A DNA stretch of 58,911 nucleotides from Entrophospora sp. SA101 (GCA_958430865.1 CAUDNR010000413.1:1-58911); one strand, 5' to 3'; counted from the first letter of the stretch, positions 44,548 to 56,645 are shown. The notes: generated by a model not told the origin, from the sequence alone. Numbers and translations are program-made.

Positions 44548-44619
44548 AAGGAAAATAACTACCATTTTATTTGATAGTTAGAATGAATTTTAATTTACAG
44601 AGAGGAAAACAACCAAAAA

Positions 44620-45232
44620 TTACTTTCTTATTTTCAATCAAGATCATCTCTTAGGTTCTTCAACTTCAATTTGAGCAATTTGACCATTCTGTTGATCTTT
44701 CAATTTCCTGTTTTCTTCTTCTAGTTGTTTAATTTTTTCTTCTAAACTCTTTATCTTATCCAACAGTTCTTGCTTTTGTCTTTTACTTCACTCCTCAGAT
44801 TTCTCTTGAAACTTGATTACTTCTTCCCTTTCAATGTCAAGTAACAGTTAACTCTTCTCATAAAGAGTTTATTTGCCATTCATAAAAAGCAGGCTGACTT
44901 ATTTCTTCATCAGGTAAGAGGTGAAGTTCCTTTTCTTCCATATCTTCTTTGTATTTGACACAAAAACAAATATATTTACCATTAAGTACATCAAGGTAAT
45001 GTCTAGTTTGTAATCTACCGCACCTATTACACTTTAACAATTCATCCTTTTCAAATTTTTCCTTACAATTTTCACAAACTACATCATCTGCAACATATTT
45101 GCCATTCATTTTAATACGACCCACTATTTGATTAACAGACTTATTATCCTCTCCATAAAGATTAGAGCAAAAATCACAAGTTTTTCAACTTGTTCTTTCT
45201 AAATCTAAAAGCATGCAAGTTAGTTCTCTCAT
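44620..45232 (-). CDS. zinc-ribbon plus coiled-coil protein using TGA as Trp, one frameshift
   Basis: From ATG at 45232 (MRELTCMLLDLERTS) the frame has TGA at 45185-45187, immediately before KTCDFC, then several CxxC pairs (CDFC, CENC, CNRC) with CFC nearby, which suggests zinc binding. TGA at 44858-44860 follows YEWQINSL. A one-base shift near 44845 leads to a coiled coil (KSLEEKIKQLEEENRKLKDQ) with TGA at 44788, 44644 and 44638, and a genuine TAA at 44620. Five TGA and no internal TAA/TAG indicate genetic code 4. One Trp is TGG. No assembly gap lies between here and 40263 or the window end. Family unknown. Confidence 0.6.
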
Positions 45233-45544
45233 TAATTATCTGTTTACCTCTATTCTATATAGTTCAAATTGCATTATTGAGATATAATAACTTTTTTTTT
45301 ATAAACACAGAGACATGTTAAAATCACACAAATCAGGATCTATTTATACAGCATATACACATGCAAAAAAATAATTGCCTGAAATATGGACAAACCAACA
45401 AATACTTTTATTTTATAATTATTTTGCACAAGCATATAATAAACTCCATATTAAGCATTTATTTATACATAAAAATCTGTAATCCAGTAGTCCATTTTGA
45501 ATAAAAGAAAAATCTCAAAACCTATTGGAAAAGCCAAGATGCAA

Positions 45545-47510
45545 TTAATCTCTTTCTGCTTTTGGAGTTAATATAGAAATCAGTTTGATGGATTTCCTAG
45601 CCTGACAGGCCACTTGCATGTTTTCTGCATCCTCTCTAAAAATTTGTGCATTTGTAATAGCCATTTTACTTAGATGGCTAGTCCTGTTAAGAAGATTATA
45701 CAAAGGCATCCTTGGTCAGAAGTAAAGACAAAACAGTAAAAAATAGATGAAAAGGAAAAACCTACTCAGTGGATTAAAAATTTTTTACATAAAAACATTG
45801 CAGTAGCAACGTTGTCTTCTTTTTTTGGTAAGTCATTAGAGGACCATTCCCATATACCAGGGTTGGCAAATGTGCAGTCCATTGATAGTCATTGGTGGTC
45901 CATTGGGTCCATTAGTGTAAACCTTTAACCATATTTAGTATTTTATTAATGGAAATGGACCAGTCCAAAATCCATCTGTTCTCAATGGACCAGTCAATTT
46001 GCCAACCCTGCCATATACCATACAAGTCACCATCAATTTGGATTAAAATATAAAATTGGATCTTCATTCCGATAACTTGAAAGAAGGGAATTGATACAAG
46101 CTTCAATGCATCCTGGATAACTGATGGGAGTGGATTGCTTCCACTTTCTTCTATACACTTTGTTTGGAAACTGGTGTGTTGCAATTGGATGACTTTTATG
46201 ATTTCTACAAAATTTGTGATGCTTTTCTTGTGGTGATCTTTATGCATGGGACCAGTGTTCTCACCAATACCAATCTCATGGCCATTCTCCTATAGATTTG
46301 TTATATATAATCAGTTGACATCATGTGTTCATCAAATGTCAAGCAAAACAATTTATCCAAAAAATAAAATCAAGGCTTTTCCAGTTCATTCCAAGGATGA
46401 TCAAGAAGTCTTTTCATCTCTATCTGCATTTGAATGACTTTCTCCACTACAAAGCAAAAAAAATCATTGATTATTTTAATAGTATAGACTTAATAGGGAG
46501 AACAGAATAAACAAAGAAATAGATTCTTACTATATAAATTTTACACCAGGAGTTTTTGAAAAAGGACCAATAAGATGCATATCAACAGTTCCTTCTATAT
46601 GAGTCTCACCATTGTATACATGTACCCATTCACCACTATAATGATAGTGTTCATGAGTATGCATGCAATAAAAAAGAATGTCAACAGGTGTAATCAATAC
46701 TATGATTAAAAAACTTACAAAGCATCCAGACTCTCACCAATATACTGTGTATCTTGATCATATATGTTCACCTTGTTGAGACTTTTATCGCCAATTCGAA
46801 GTAAAGAACAAATGCCTTTGATCCCTCAAGCTCACTTTTCCTTACTAATTTTTTTCAAATTGAAAGTGCTTGATCATAGTATCTCTAGCAGTTCCATAGC
46901 AGACAGGTTCAACTTTGATTCATTGTTTACAATTTCGATGGCTGATTGTTGCAGTCTTTGCACTTCAATATCTGAAAAAAATTCATTGGCACAAGGATGA
47001 TTGAGACTTTCTTCACCCTGAGATCAATGACACCCCAACACAAAGGGCTAATGAATGTGTTAGTGAGTGTGGGTTCAAAAGGTGCAAAAGATTAATTGAA
47101 ATCAAGAGTACATACTTTGTTAGACAAGCTGTCTTGCCTTCTTGTGCAACATTTATTCCTGTTATCACCTTTTCATATGAGATCAAATCACTTTTTCAAA
47201 GTCTGAAAGCAATTGCTTCTGGACATTCTTGAGAAATGATGAGAAAAAGCCAATGATTAAGAAGAGAAGATTTTCATAACTGATCTTGATATAAAGTCCT
47301 GCCATTTTTATCTTTCCTTCATCATATCTTTGGTTTTTTTTCACTGTTATAGATTTTGTACTAATGGTTCATTTGTTAACTCCAACAGATCCAACTACAG
47401 TACTGTCCATAATTGTTGGTTGATGGAAATAAACTGATGGTCCACTGACTGAATTACACATCTTGTGTTTTTTCTTCCAATTTCATGCTATTCTATGATT
47501 AGGACGTTCA
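45545..47510 (-). pseudogene. unnamed gene rich in in-frame TGA, interrupted by a MITE
   Basis: Discontinuous frames read in order: RIA-(TGA)-NWKKKHKM, VGVNK-(TGA)-TIS, AIAFRL-(TGA)-KSDLISYEK, EIL-(TGA)-SSTF, KEK-(TGA)-A-(TGA)-GIKGI, GEWVHVYNGETHIEGTVDMH, HKDHHKKSITNFVEI, CIEESGSNPLPSVIQDALKL, IDGDLYGIWEWSSND and a C-terminus ending PKAERD. Frame changes near 47265, 46720 and 46420 could be introns or lesions. TAA/TAG occur only where homology is doubtful. A hAT-type MITE (45858-46010) sits within the WEWSSND codons. I do not recognise a domain; it looks like a repeated protein family of these fungi. Confidence 0.5.
45858..46010. mobile_element. hAT-type MITE with CAGGG ends
   Basis: Ends CAGGGTTGGCAAATGTGCAG and CAATTTGCCAACCCTG, with an 8 bp duplication CCATATAC on each side (45850-45857, 46011-46018). 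CAGGG termini with an 8 bp duplication are a textbook hAT signature. The interior repeats GGTCCATTG/CAATGGACC. It interrupts the frame of the pseudogene at 45545-47510. Confidence 0.93.
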
Positions 47511-47517
47511 CCCTAAA

Positions 47518-47540
47518 CCAAAAAAAAAAAAAAAAAAAAA
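47518..47540. repeat. poly-A tract
   Basis: About 21 consecutive A bases immediately beyond the pseudogene's upstream end on the plus strand; possibly a retro-insertion scar or simple slippage. Confidence 0.8.
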
Positions 47541-49277
47541 CCATTAATGATATTTTCAATTGGTACTTTCACATGTCACCTGGATTAATAATATGGATTA
47601 ATAATATGAATTTATCATAAAGAATTAATTTTCAGTCTTATTTTTATCATTTTTATCCCGTCCGGTTGGCCTCGAAGGATTAAACACCAGATGAACTCGA
47701 AGTTACCTGGTGCCCCAACACACTGGCTTTGTGGCTCAACTCAAAGTCTTGAATGATAAGAATTCTCAAAGAACCTTACCACGCCACTTGTGTTTCCAAC
47801 AAATAAAGGCTCATACTTATCTCCCTATAATTATGCAGCAGTAATTGTGCTTTGTGGCGTTGCTTCTTGCTTTCTCCTATGTTAGCGATAGTCTCAAGTG
47901 ATGTAATATAAGATTCTATTTTGCGGTAATGCCACATTTTTCCAGAAATCGGTAATGACCTTTCGAAATATTCGTGTATCTGTTTTTAGGCATAAGTGAA
48001 AAGTCTGAAATTTATGATTATGCATAAAAAAATCGAAAAGTTCATCCGTAATACTACTACTTTAGTTTTATGAGAGTTCCATTTGAAAAAATTGTTTTCG
48101 CAAAGAAAATGCATAAATGTATTATGACACGAGTTTATTAATCGAATTAGTATTAGGGTATCAACCAGGGGATTTACTAATTGAAGGAAATAATCGACTG
48201 TGTTTGTAAGATTTGTTATACAACATACAAAATTTATATATATCACACAAAATTTTTATGCAAAACAATAGAATAAATGTCAAAAAACATGAATTTGTAT
48301 ATAGTAGTGAATGGGTTCTTTATTTTTCGTATGTTAAATTTGTGACGAAGCCGTCGTTTTGAATAATAAGAAATTTACTATGAAATTAGCCCCTATACTT
48401 TTATAAAAAATTCCCCTGGTTGATAAAAGAACTGCGAATTAATGATATATACAATAATGATATTAAACCCTAAAATTCTTGGTAATACAAATGTTCACTT
48501 TTGTCTGGTATGCTCCATATAGATTTAATTGAAAGCTTCACTTCGGCTGATATACAAAATTAGGAAGGGCCAATTCTTTGATTACTCTATTTAGAAAGAA
48601 TTTCAATCCCTCAAATAGAAATCTTCCGATAATGAATAATAGAAATGAGTGATCGATTATAGTAGAGACAAGTTGAAAGATTTTTGCCTATAACTCTTTT
48701 CTATTCTACTCTCGTGAATGTGAATTTTTAAAGCTTTCATGACAGATAATAAAATATACAGCCTCAAAATAAACCAAAGATTTATCGCGCATTAGGAAAA
48801 TAACGTAATAGCTGATGGGAATTCAAAAGGCTGCGTATGAGATACGTTTTTTTTTAAAGGTAAAAAGATTAAATTTAAATAATCATTCTTGAACCAGAAA
48901 GAAACACAAGGAAACAAAAGTAAACTATACAATATTATTGTATTTTCAATATTTGGATAAGCGGATGGAGCAACTAAAACTACCTAAAAAAGAAAGACAT
49001 GCATAATCTTACGATTAGAATTTCATTATTGACCTTTTATATTGTTGACAAACTTGTCGCCACAATACAACAATTTTTCATAACATTCAAAAGTTTCGAT
49101 ATAAATTTAAAAAACATGAATAATTATTTTATAGAAGCGAACCATGCTTTCTCCATTTAGACGCATTCCATCCATGTAGAATGCATTTGACTTTGACTTT
49201 GGAAACCCAAAATTACACTAAATTCAAAACGAAAAAGTATTTGTCTAATCTATTATTAAGCATCTAAGCCACAATTA
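47541..49277. other. non-coding stretch
   Basis: No gene supported; a degenerate copy of repeat R1 lies at 48465-48520. The segment near 47650-47770 is less AT-rich than its surroundings but has no coding or tRNA fold that I could find. Confidence 0.4.
48465..48520 (-). repeat. dispersed repeat R1, copy
   Basis: Minus strand reads CATACCAGACAAAAGTGAAC, ATTTGTATTACCAAGAATTT and TAGGG, matching the core of R1 with one inserted A. Confidence 0.65.
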
Positions 49278-49729
49278 TTAAAAACTCCCTCTTCGTTGAA
49301 GATGTTCCCTTGCAGAAGTTCTGTACGGATAACCATTATTCTTTTCGTTCATCACCAACAAAAGAAAAAAAATATTAATTATACTAAAAACAAACTAAAA
49401 AAACAAATTTAAATTTTATACTTACTCTTTTTGATTCATAATCGGCAATTTTATTTAACGGAATCAAAATCAATAAAAACAAAAGACTTAAACCAACCAA
49501 AACATAAAGTAAATTAATCTTTTTTTCCCCAAAACAAATTTATTAGTAAAAAAATTTTTTTTTTTGAACAGCAAACATAGAAATAGAAAATAAGAAAATA
49601 GGAGGAAACCTTGTTTGTAGTAGAAGGTATATCGTTAAATCCTTCGTATAATTTAGTCATTAAATTATAATGACTTGCCAAATATCCGATTCCAAAAGAG
49701 GATAATGTGCCCAAGAGATAGGCGTACAT
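49278..49729 (-). CDS. small membrane protein, three exons, about 91 residues
   Basis: Proposed exons: 49610-49729, 49426-49518 and 49278-49340, all phase 0, with donors GTTTCC and GTAAGT. It starts MYAYLLGTLSSFGIGYLASH (a hydrophobic N-terminal segment). Exon 2 encodes a clear transmembrane helix (LLYVLVGLSLLFLLILIPLN), and exon 3 a short basic tail (NGYPYRTSAREHLQRRGSF). An earlier acceptor in intron 2 would add a second hydrophobic stretch, so the last junction is uncertain. The family is not recognised; length and layout suit a small organelle or ER membrane protein. Confidence 0.55.
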
Positions 49730-50030
49730 ATGTATTTTGATTATTTTTCTTTTGGGAATGCAAAAAAAAAATATTTTTTAAAAATAAAATATTTGAGTTA
49801 AATTTATAATGTAAATAGATTAGTATCACACAATGAACTTTATTCGTTCTCATTCTTTAAAAAAATTTTATTTTTAAAATATTATTAATTTTTATATATG
49901 TTTATGATACAATATATGGGATATTATGATATATTATGATATTATGATATTATAAATTTTATATACAAAAAATAACAAAAAAAAAATTTTTATAAAAAAA
50001 AAGTATAACTAAAAACCACAATAAAAAAAA

Positions 50031-51152
50031 TCATTCTTCGGAAATTTCATAAGCAATTATTTCTTCGAATTGTTCAATTAATCTTGGATAAGGATTTAAT
50101 ATATTATAAATTGACTCTTCCCATTCAATGTCTGTCATTTCATTCCTTGATTTTAACAAAATATTTTTAAACTCTTCGTAAGGAGTTTTTTCCTCCTGTT
50201 CAACATTATTACTATTATTGGTAGATTTTTTGTCCAATGTTTGTTTTAAATTTACGAAAAATTGTGGATAAGAAGATTCGAAATTTTCTAAAATTTTTGG
50301 GAAATCACGAATTAATGTCACGTCAATAAAATTATTATTCTGATAATAATAATTATCTTTATAAAATTGATCAAGATAAGCGTTGTCACGATATATGTTG
50401 TCATCATTTACTAATGTATCATTAATTACATCATCGTCATCATCGTCATCATCGTCATAATATCCAACAATTTCTTTAAACTTAACCAAAAATAGAGGAT
50501 TTTCCTTCAAATAACTCTCGATACATTTCATCCATTTTTTATCGGAAATTTCTTCACGCTTGGAATACAAAAGATTTAAAAACTCTTGCCAAGTATTACA
50601 AGTAGCACCGTTGTTATCAGAAATAAATTGTTTGACCCCATCAAAATAATCTTTATTAATAATAAATAACTCCTTCATTTCCGTGTCACGTTCCAATAAT
50701 GACACACGTATTTCATCGGAATTGTTTAGTAACTTTGCCGATATATCAATAGAATTAAAATTTTCTGCTAAAGAATCATATTCATCAGAGCTATTATCAC
50801 CACCATCTTCAATGCTCATCTCGACATCGTCATCGTATTCAATAAAAGATTTGTTATTATGAAAATTCTTATTATCTTCTGGAATATTAAAAGAAACCGA
50901 CCGTTTTTCAAATAATGTTGTATAATCAGGTGGTGTAAGTGGTAATGAGTTATTGTTACTAATATTGATGCCGTCGACAGTATTGGAGTTTTTGATAAGA
51001 ATACTTCTAATGATTGGTTCTGATGGTGGAGTCAAAATAGGAGACGACGTCGATGACGACGACGATAACGATGTCAATGATGATGAACCCAAAGTATCAA
51101 CAGAGTTGTTGGCATTAGTTTTTGAAAAAGGAATAGCGCGAAAATTTGACAT
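50031..51152 (-). CDS. acidic protein with a duplicated helical domain, 373 residues
   Basis: A single-exon frame. The open frame extends further upstream, but the first ATG is at 51152 (MSNFRAIPFSKTNANN). The N-terminal 170 residues are Ser/Thr/Asn-rich and probably disordered (LTSLSSSSSTSSPILTPPSE). Two related domains follow, at about 186-250 and 290-370. Each has an aromatic start, then FLNLLYSKREEISDKKW or FKNILLKSRNEMTDIEW, a second helix with a conserved Pro, and FKEIVGY or FEEIIAY. They are separated by an Asp run and an Asn/Tyr-rich linker. No named family comes to mind. Codon quality and intactness suggest a functional gene; the upstream region to 51600 would hold its promoter. Confidence 0.75.
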   Translation of the reverse strand: MSNFRAIPFSKTNANNSVDTLGSSSLTSLSSSSSTSSPILTPPSEPIIRSILIKNSNTVDGINISNNNSLPLTPPDYTTLFEKRSVSFNIPEDNKNFHNNKSFIEYDDDVEMSIEDGGDNSSDEYDSLAENFNSIDISAKLLNNSDEIRVSLLERDTEMKELFIINKDYFDGVKQFISDNNGATCNTWQEFLNLLYSKREEISDKKWMKCIESYLKENPLFLVKFKEIVGYYDDDDDDDDDVINDTLVNDDNIYRDNAYLDQFYKDNYYYQNNNFIDVTLIRDFPKILENFESSYPQFFVNLKQTLDKKSTNNSNNVEQEEKTPYEEFKNILLKSRNEMTDIEWEESIYNILNPYPRLIEQFEEIIAYEISEE

Positions 51153-53321
51153 TTTTAAAAGAATTTTTTGTTTGTTTTTTTTTAAATAGGAACAAGACAG
51201 AAAAAAAGAATTTTTATTAAAAGGGAAAATGATTGATAAAATGAAGGACAAAATATCGTGTATATATATTTTTAGTTTTTTTTTTATGTATTATATATTA
51301 TATTGTAACTATGCAATTTTACATCACATCTATTTTCTTTGAAAGAAACTATGTGTACCACTTATTGTTATTTAACTTTGTAGAACAGTTCCATCATCGT
51401 CATAAGCGCCCAGAAATTTTTAATTAATTTTATTCATCGAAACTAAAGATAATACACACGCACACCTTTTGGTAAATTATGACATGATAGAACATTTAGA
51501 CTAAACCAAACCAATTAGTCAATTATTTCATGGGGCGTAATTTTTAATTAAACTAACTTTGTTCATTCATATTGTTTATAAATTAAGTTTTTTTGTTTTC
51601 TTTTTTATTTATCAAATTTTATCATTTTTTTTTTTCGGAAAATTCAAATTAATTTACTCCACACTTTTGAAAAATTTGTAATTAAAAAGCTCATCCAAAA
51701 ATTAGAAGCTATGAAACTATTATACAATCTCGTGCTTATCTTGATCAAATCACTCAATCAATCTCAATCAATTAATAAGTTGTACACAAAGCATTCTCTT
51801 GCAGAAACACATTCACAAATAAGGAAATCGGGATTTATTTTGTGAATATCAAAAACCATCACATGGTTATTAATTGTATATAATAAAAATAAATAAATAA
51901 TCCTGAATAGGTTAAAAATATTTTTTTTTTCATTGATTATGATAGATAAATGAGACAAGTGTACATATTTTTCCGCAGCATATTATTGGTGATTAAATTG
52001 GCGATCACGGAAGCATCGTGATAAAAATAGAAATAGTAATAGAGAGAAATAAGAAATATAAAAATGGTGGTGATGGTGATGGCAATACCCAAAATTTTTT
52101 TTCTCTGTTTCCAGAGAATTCAAAATGACTTTTCTTTGAATTTTTTTGTTATCAACAGGAAATGGTCATTGCAAACCCTTTTGAAGAAACAAAACTAATA
52201 GAAGATCCGTTATAATGAAAATCTTTTTTTGTAGAAATCCTGCAACTGGATGTTATTACACTATACTTTTTTTGGTAATTAAAATGCCCAATTGCTAATA
52301 CGGTTTTATGCACATGGTTATCATCATCATTATTGACAAAGTGAACATAGCGAGCGCCATTGGTGGTGGTATAAAAATAATGAACCTCCCATATTAATAT
52401 TCTTTATCCCATCTTATTTATGAATATAGTAAAAAAGTGCTGATTATTAAACAAATGGTAAAAGAGAAGTTGGACATCTTCTTACAAACTTTATTGTATG
52501 ATCATAAGAACAAAATCCATTAGCAGGAGCACAATAGACAATAATAGAACAATTAGAACAATTAGAGTTCATGATAAGGATTATTTACTTGAACTTTGAG
52601 AAAATGCAAACCTAAAAATAACCAATAAATTGAAAGATAATAAATAACTTCGTTGAAGAAGGACTTTCATTACACTATTATTTGATCATTGTCACAATGC
52701 AAAGGTTCCTGGTTAAAAGTTTTGGTGTTCAGATTACACAACGTCTCGATTTAGTATCATAATTAATGGGCTTTAACGGATTTCCCGGATATTTCTTACT
52801 AATATGGCGCGGGAAGTCTATAGCTACCATTTTTACACACGAATTTTTGTTTCCGTGTGACCATTTTAAAAAAAACTGTCAGATATATATCTTTTCAAAA
52901 ATATTGATTGTTTTGATTGTAAATATGTTTTAAAATTCAGGCAAGATTGTGTAACCCATTATACAAATAACGCGTCAAGAAATTGCCTTTTTTTAAATTA
53001 CATTGCATTCATTATATTTTTTTTAAAAAAAAAGAAATCGTTCAACTTGGACTAGCTATACTTGAAAAGAATTAACCTGGTCTATTCAATAGCTATCTAT
53101 TAATAAAAGTATTTTCTCAAATAGAAAGTCTTTGATTTTTGTCCCAAAAATTGAAGATGATAAAATTGTTCAGATAGTGACTCTGGTGATGATGATTTGG
53201 AGCAATGAAACTTTAGATGATGCCATCAGAGACTTGGATACTCCAATTTTGAATCATCTATTGATATATGCTTGTATATACATACAGAAAATTCAGAGAC
53301 AACTGTTTGTCGTAAAATGGC
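51153..53321. other. non-coding stretch
   Basis: Upstream region of the 50031-51152 gene, then AT-rich sequence without a supported gene. GACAAAGTGAACAT at about 52337 is a minimal trace of repeat R1. Confidence 0.4.
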
Positions 53322-53489
53322 CAGGGCTGGCAACGTAAAGGGGTTAAAATTCTACTAAACTTGATTTAACATATTACTAAATAGCTTAGTCAGTTTTAGC
53401 CAAGTGCTCATTCGAGTTACGCGTAAGGCTCCACATGAGCCAGCTCGCAAGCTAGCTTGTGAGGAGCTTTAGCTACGCAACTAGCCCTG
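53322..53489. mobile_element. hAT-type MITE, second CAGGG family
   Basis: Ends CAGGGCTGGCAACGTAAAGG and TTAGCTACGCAACTAGCCCTG. Flanks AAAATGGC and AAAACCCA are only partly alike, so the target duplication has decayed. The interior contains the hairpin-like GCTCGCAAGCTAGCTTGTGAG. No ORF. Confidence 0.65.
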
Positions 53490-55916
53490 AAAACCCACAA
53501 GGCAACTGCAAATACAACTAAATTGACAAGTTTTTTTCGAAAAAAAAATAAAACATATGTTAGTAAATGTGAATAATAAAAATTTCAAGTTCTTGAATAT
53601 GATAACAAACTTGGTGAGTATGATATTGATATCTACAAAGATTTAATTCTTGAAGATGACTTAAATAAAAGAGGTTCTATTATCAAACAATACCTTAATA
53701 TATGTTTAGTGGGAACAAAAAAACAATGGAAGCAAGTTTGATACTTTTCAAGAATGTTGGAGGTGGAGAATACCATTATTGTATAGTTCAAAAGAATTTA
53801 TTTTAAATATGTCATAATTCTAGATTCTTCTCATGGAAAACATCCAAAAAATAAAATCGTTTCTTTGGCATGAGGATGTAAAAAAATTTCATTATCATCA
53901 AAAAAGTTAGTATGTTTTCAGATTTTATGTAATCAAAAAAAATTTTCTTAATAAAAAAATTAATTACAGACCTTTCAATAACGAATAAATTCCTTTTCCT
54001 TTCGTGTTTTGGAAATGTCAATCTAGGTGTACCATCGCCTTCTGCAAAATATGTGAATTAATTGACTCCAAATAATATTTTTCCAACAATATTCACGTTG
54101 CCTGTATTTAATTTAAAAAATCAACAAAATAATGAAACCCACAAAGTATGAATTATTTAATGCAGTTCTCCTTCTCGCGCCAGTCTCTTATTACCGCTTA
54201 AACCTTTTCTTCTTTCTTCATTGGTTGTAGGAATTGGAGTCTGTCATAATTTCAAAAAAAAAAAAGATGGCCGGTCACCCATAAAAATTTTTGTGCATAA
54301 ATTTTAAAGAAAAAGGAATTTAAAAGCGAATTTATCTTAATTGGAATTAACAAGCAAAAAAGATGAAAATAAGAAAACTGAGTAGCATGTCAATATTAAT
54401 ATGTAGGGTTTATTTTTTTCGATTTTTGTCTTTGAAGTTAATTGTGCGTAATAGTAATACGCAAAAATAAAAACGCGTTTTAATGTATGAGTTTGAACAC
54501 ACAACCTGGTCGATATTGGTAGAACGACTTTTACATAATATATAGGTACAAGTTTTCGAAAAGTGATAAAAAATAGAAAACAATTAAAAAAAAATCCTTT
54601 TATCACTAAAATAATGCAATTTTTATTTTTCATTATTTAACTATTAAAGTCCTCCCAATTAATATAATAATAATAAAAAGTTAAAATCAAATTAAAACGG
54701 AATGTGAGAATAAGATTTTATAGTTTTGGAATATTATTAAGTAACTAATAAACTCGCAAATAAAAATGGACATTTTTTTTTCTTACAAACATACTAATAC
54801 TAATACTAATAGGAAAATACATTATTAGTATTGGATAATCTGCATTTTATTATTATAAAATTTTGTTTTGACGCGCCCAATTGCAAGCATAAGTAAAAAT
54901 AAATGTAAATAAATATTTATAGTTTAAATTTTTCTTTTGAATTTATTCCTACATAAATAATAACGATTAAAATAATTAAATAATATGAGCAAGCAACAAA
55001 TTGTTAAAAAGAAGAGAAATGTAAGGAAATGTTTAATATTATTATGAAAGTGCATCAACGAATTGTGATTTAAAATCAATATTAAATAACTACATATTAG
55101 CTATAAATAAGTTTTGAATATAGAATTCAGGCTTTCTTTTGAATCTCTAAGATCACTAAATTCGATCAAGTCTTACAAAAATATATGGTAATAGATAAAG
55201 AGCTATTACGTTTTGAATTTAAATATTACTCTGACCATTTAAGGGATAATATATATTAATATTATTAATACTATCATTATTAAATAGATAATGAATGGTA
55301 ATTATAATATATAATATTATAATTGGGATGTCCTCCAACAATATGGGATTTGAGGCCCCTGGCCAAAATTGAGTTTTTTGCGTAATGTATATCTATATCG
55401 TAAGGATTATAGCTGGTGAAAATTTTAAACCATGTTAGTACAATAATGAGATATATGGCTTGAAATATTTACTTTACATATCAAAAACATATAACCAATT
55501 TTGATTTGATGGATTACACAAAACAATTTAATAGTCTCAAGTAATTATTAATGCAAGTAATGAATGAATCACAAAGATACCATGCTAAATATGATAAAAT
55601 TTACTAATAAACAAAATAGAGAAAATCTTTCCATGATTTTATTATATAGTAAAAAAAAAGATTTATAAGGATTTAAAATCGTGCGATTTTTATTATTAAA
55701 AATTTTTTCCTTTTAAAGAAACTGCTATTAAAAAAGAATCGTAAGATTTTGATAACATTGAAAAAATCCGCCACAGAAAAATTCAGGGATCAAACACTAA
55801 TATTCTAAATACTTTATTACTGTTATGGAAATTTATTATGAAAATTAATTTTAAAATAGTATTAGAATTCATTTTATCGATTCTAGTAATAGGTTGATAT
55901 AAATAGTAAGTAATTA
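53490..55916. other. gene-poor stretch with a decayed ORF and repeat R2
   Basis: Around 53590-53800 (plus strand) a broken frame reads LGEYDIDIYKDLILEDDLNK and IIKQYLNICLVGTKKQWKQV, then TGA. It may be a fragment of a lineage-specific protein. 54425-54540 is an R2 copy. The rest shows nothing that I can support. Confidence 0.35.
54425..54540 (-). repeat. dispersed repeat R2, copy 3
   Basis: Reverse-complement relative of 40541-40655, including AAAGTCGTTCTACCAATATC, TTCAAACTCATACATTAAAA and ACTATTACGCACAATTAAC. Confidence 0.6.
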
Positions 55917-56159
55917 TTATAAAGTTGTTTTCTTTGTCTTGGGTTTTGCCTTTTGTTGTCTCACCAAGTCAACTAATCTTGATTTTGTTGAGTCTGTTTT
56001 AATTTGATTACTTTTTCTTGTCTTTGGTTTTCTTGTTGGATATCTACTTGTTGGAGTAATTGAATCAATTAATCTTGATTTTTTTGGCTCTGTGTTAACT
56101 TTCCGAGACTGCTTATTTTTCTTAAGAAGTTCCACATTATTGACAAGCACATCTTGCAT
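55917..56159 (-). CDS. small basic protein, 80 codons
   Basis: Complete frame ATG to TAA. The product is rich in Lys, Arg, Thr and Pro with an internal repeat: KKSRLIDSITPTSRYPTRKP and TKSRLVDLVRQQKAKPKTKK share the pattern (K)SRL(I/V)D. This suits a nucleic-acid-binding or disordered tail, or the last exon of a larger gene whose upstream exons I could not find. Family not recognised. Confidence 0.4.
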   Translation of the reverse strand: MQDVLVNNVELLKKNKQSRKVNTEPKKSRLIDSITPTSRYPTRKPKTRKSNQIKTDSTKSRLVDLVRQQKAKPKTKKTTL

Positions 56160-56645
56160 ATTCCAACATTATAACAAATATAATAAATAGCCGTAACACA
56201 CACAATATTTCTTTAGAATAAATAAAAGACTAATAATTTGTTTAAAATCTTGTCCATTTCTTTGTAATAAAAATAAATACCAAAAGAAAATTGCCTATTT
56301 TTAATCAAGATAAGTGATATTAGTTTTACTTGCGTAATTTGGATCATTAAAACATTTAAAAATAGAATTTTTTTAAAACAACTATATAGACGAGTTGATG
56401 ATGGTAGTGGAAGTCAATAACAAGATAGCAATATATCTCCACCTACTCTACATACACTATTTGTTCTATATACCTATTCTTCGTAGAAGTTATATCAAAT
56501 TTTCTTTTACTTTAAACAAAAACGTGGGAGCTTCCTGTAATTTTACTTGGTATTTTTGAAATAATTAATATAATTAATACGTTATTTGTAATATAATTAA
56601 CTAACATCATAATTTATTTATAAATAAGGAACATGAGAAGATATA
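56160..56645. other. non-coding stretch
   Basis: No feature recognised. Confidence 0.35.

Noticed and set aside
47640..47770. Possible tRNA or structured RNA in a GC-richer patch
   Set aside because: No acceptor stem, A-box or B-box could be assembled on either strand.
47986..48246. 86-codon hydrophobic frame
   Set aside because: No start context or family resemblance; typical of random AT-rich sequence.
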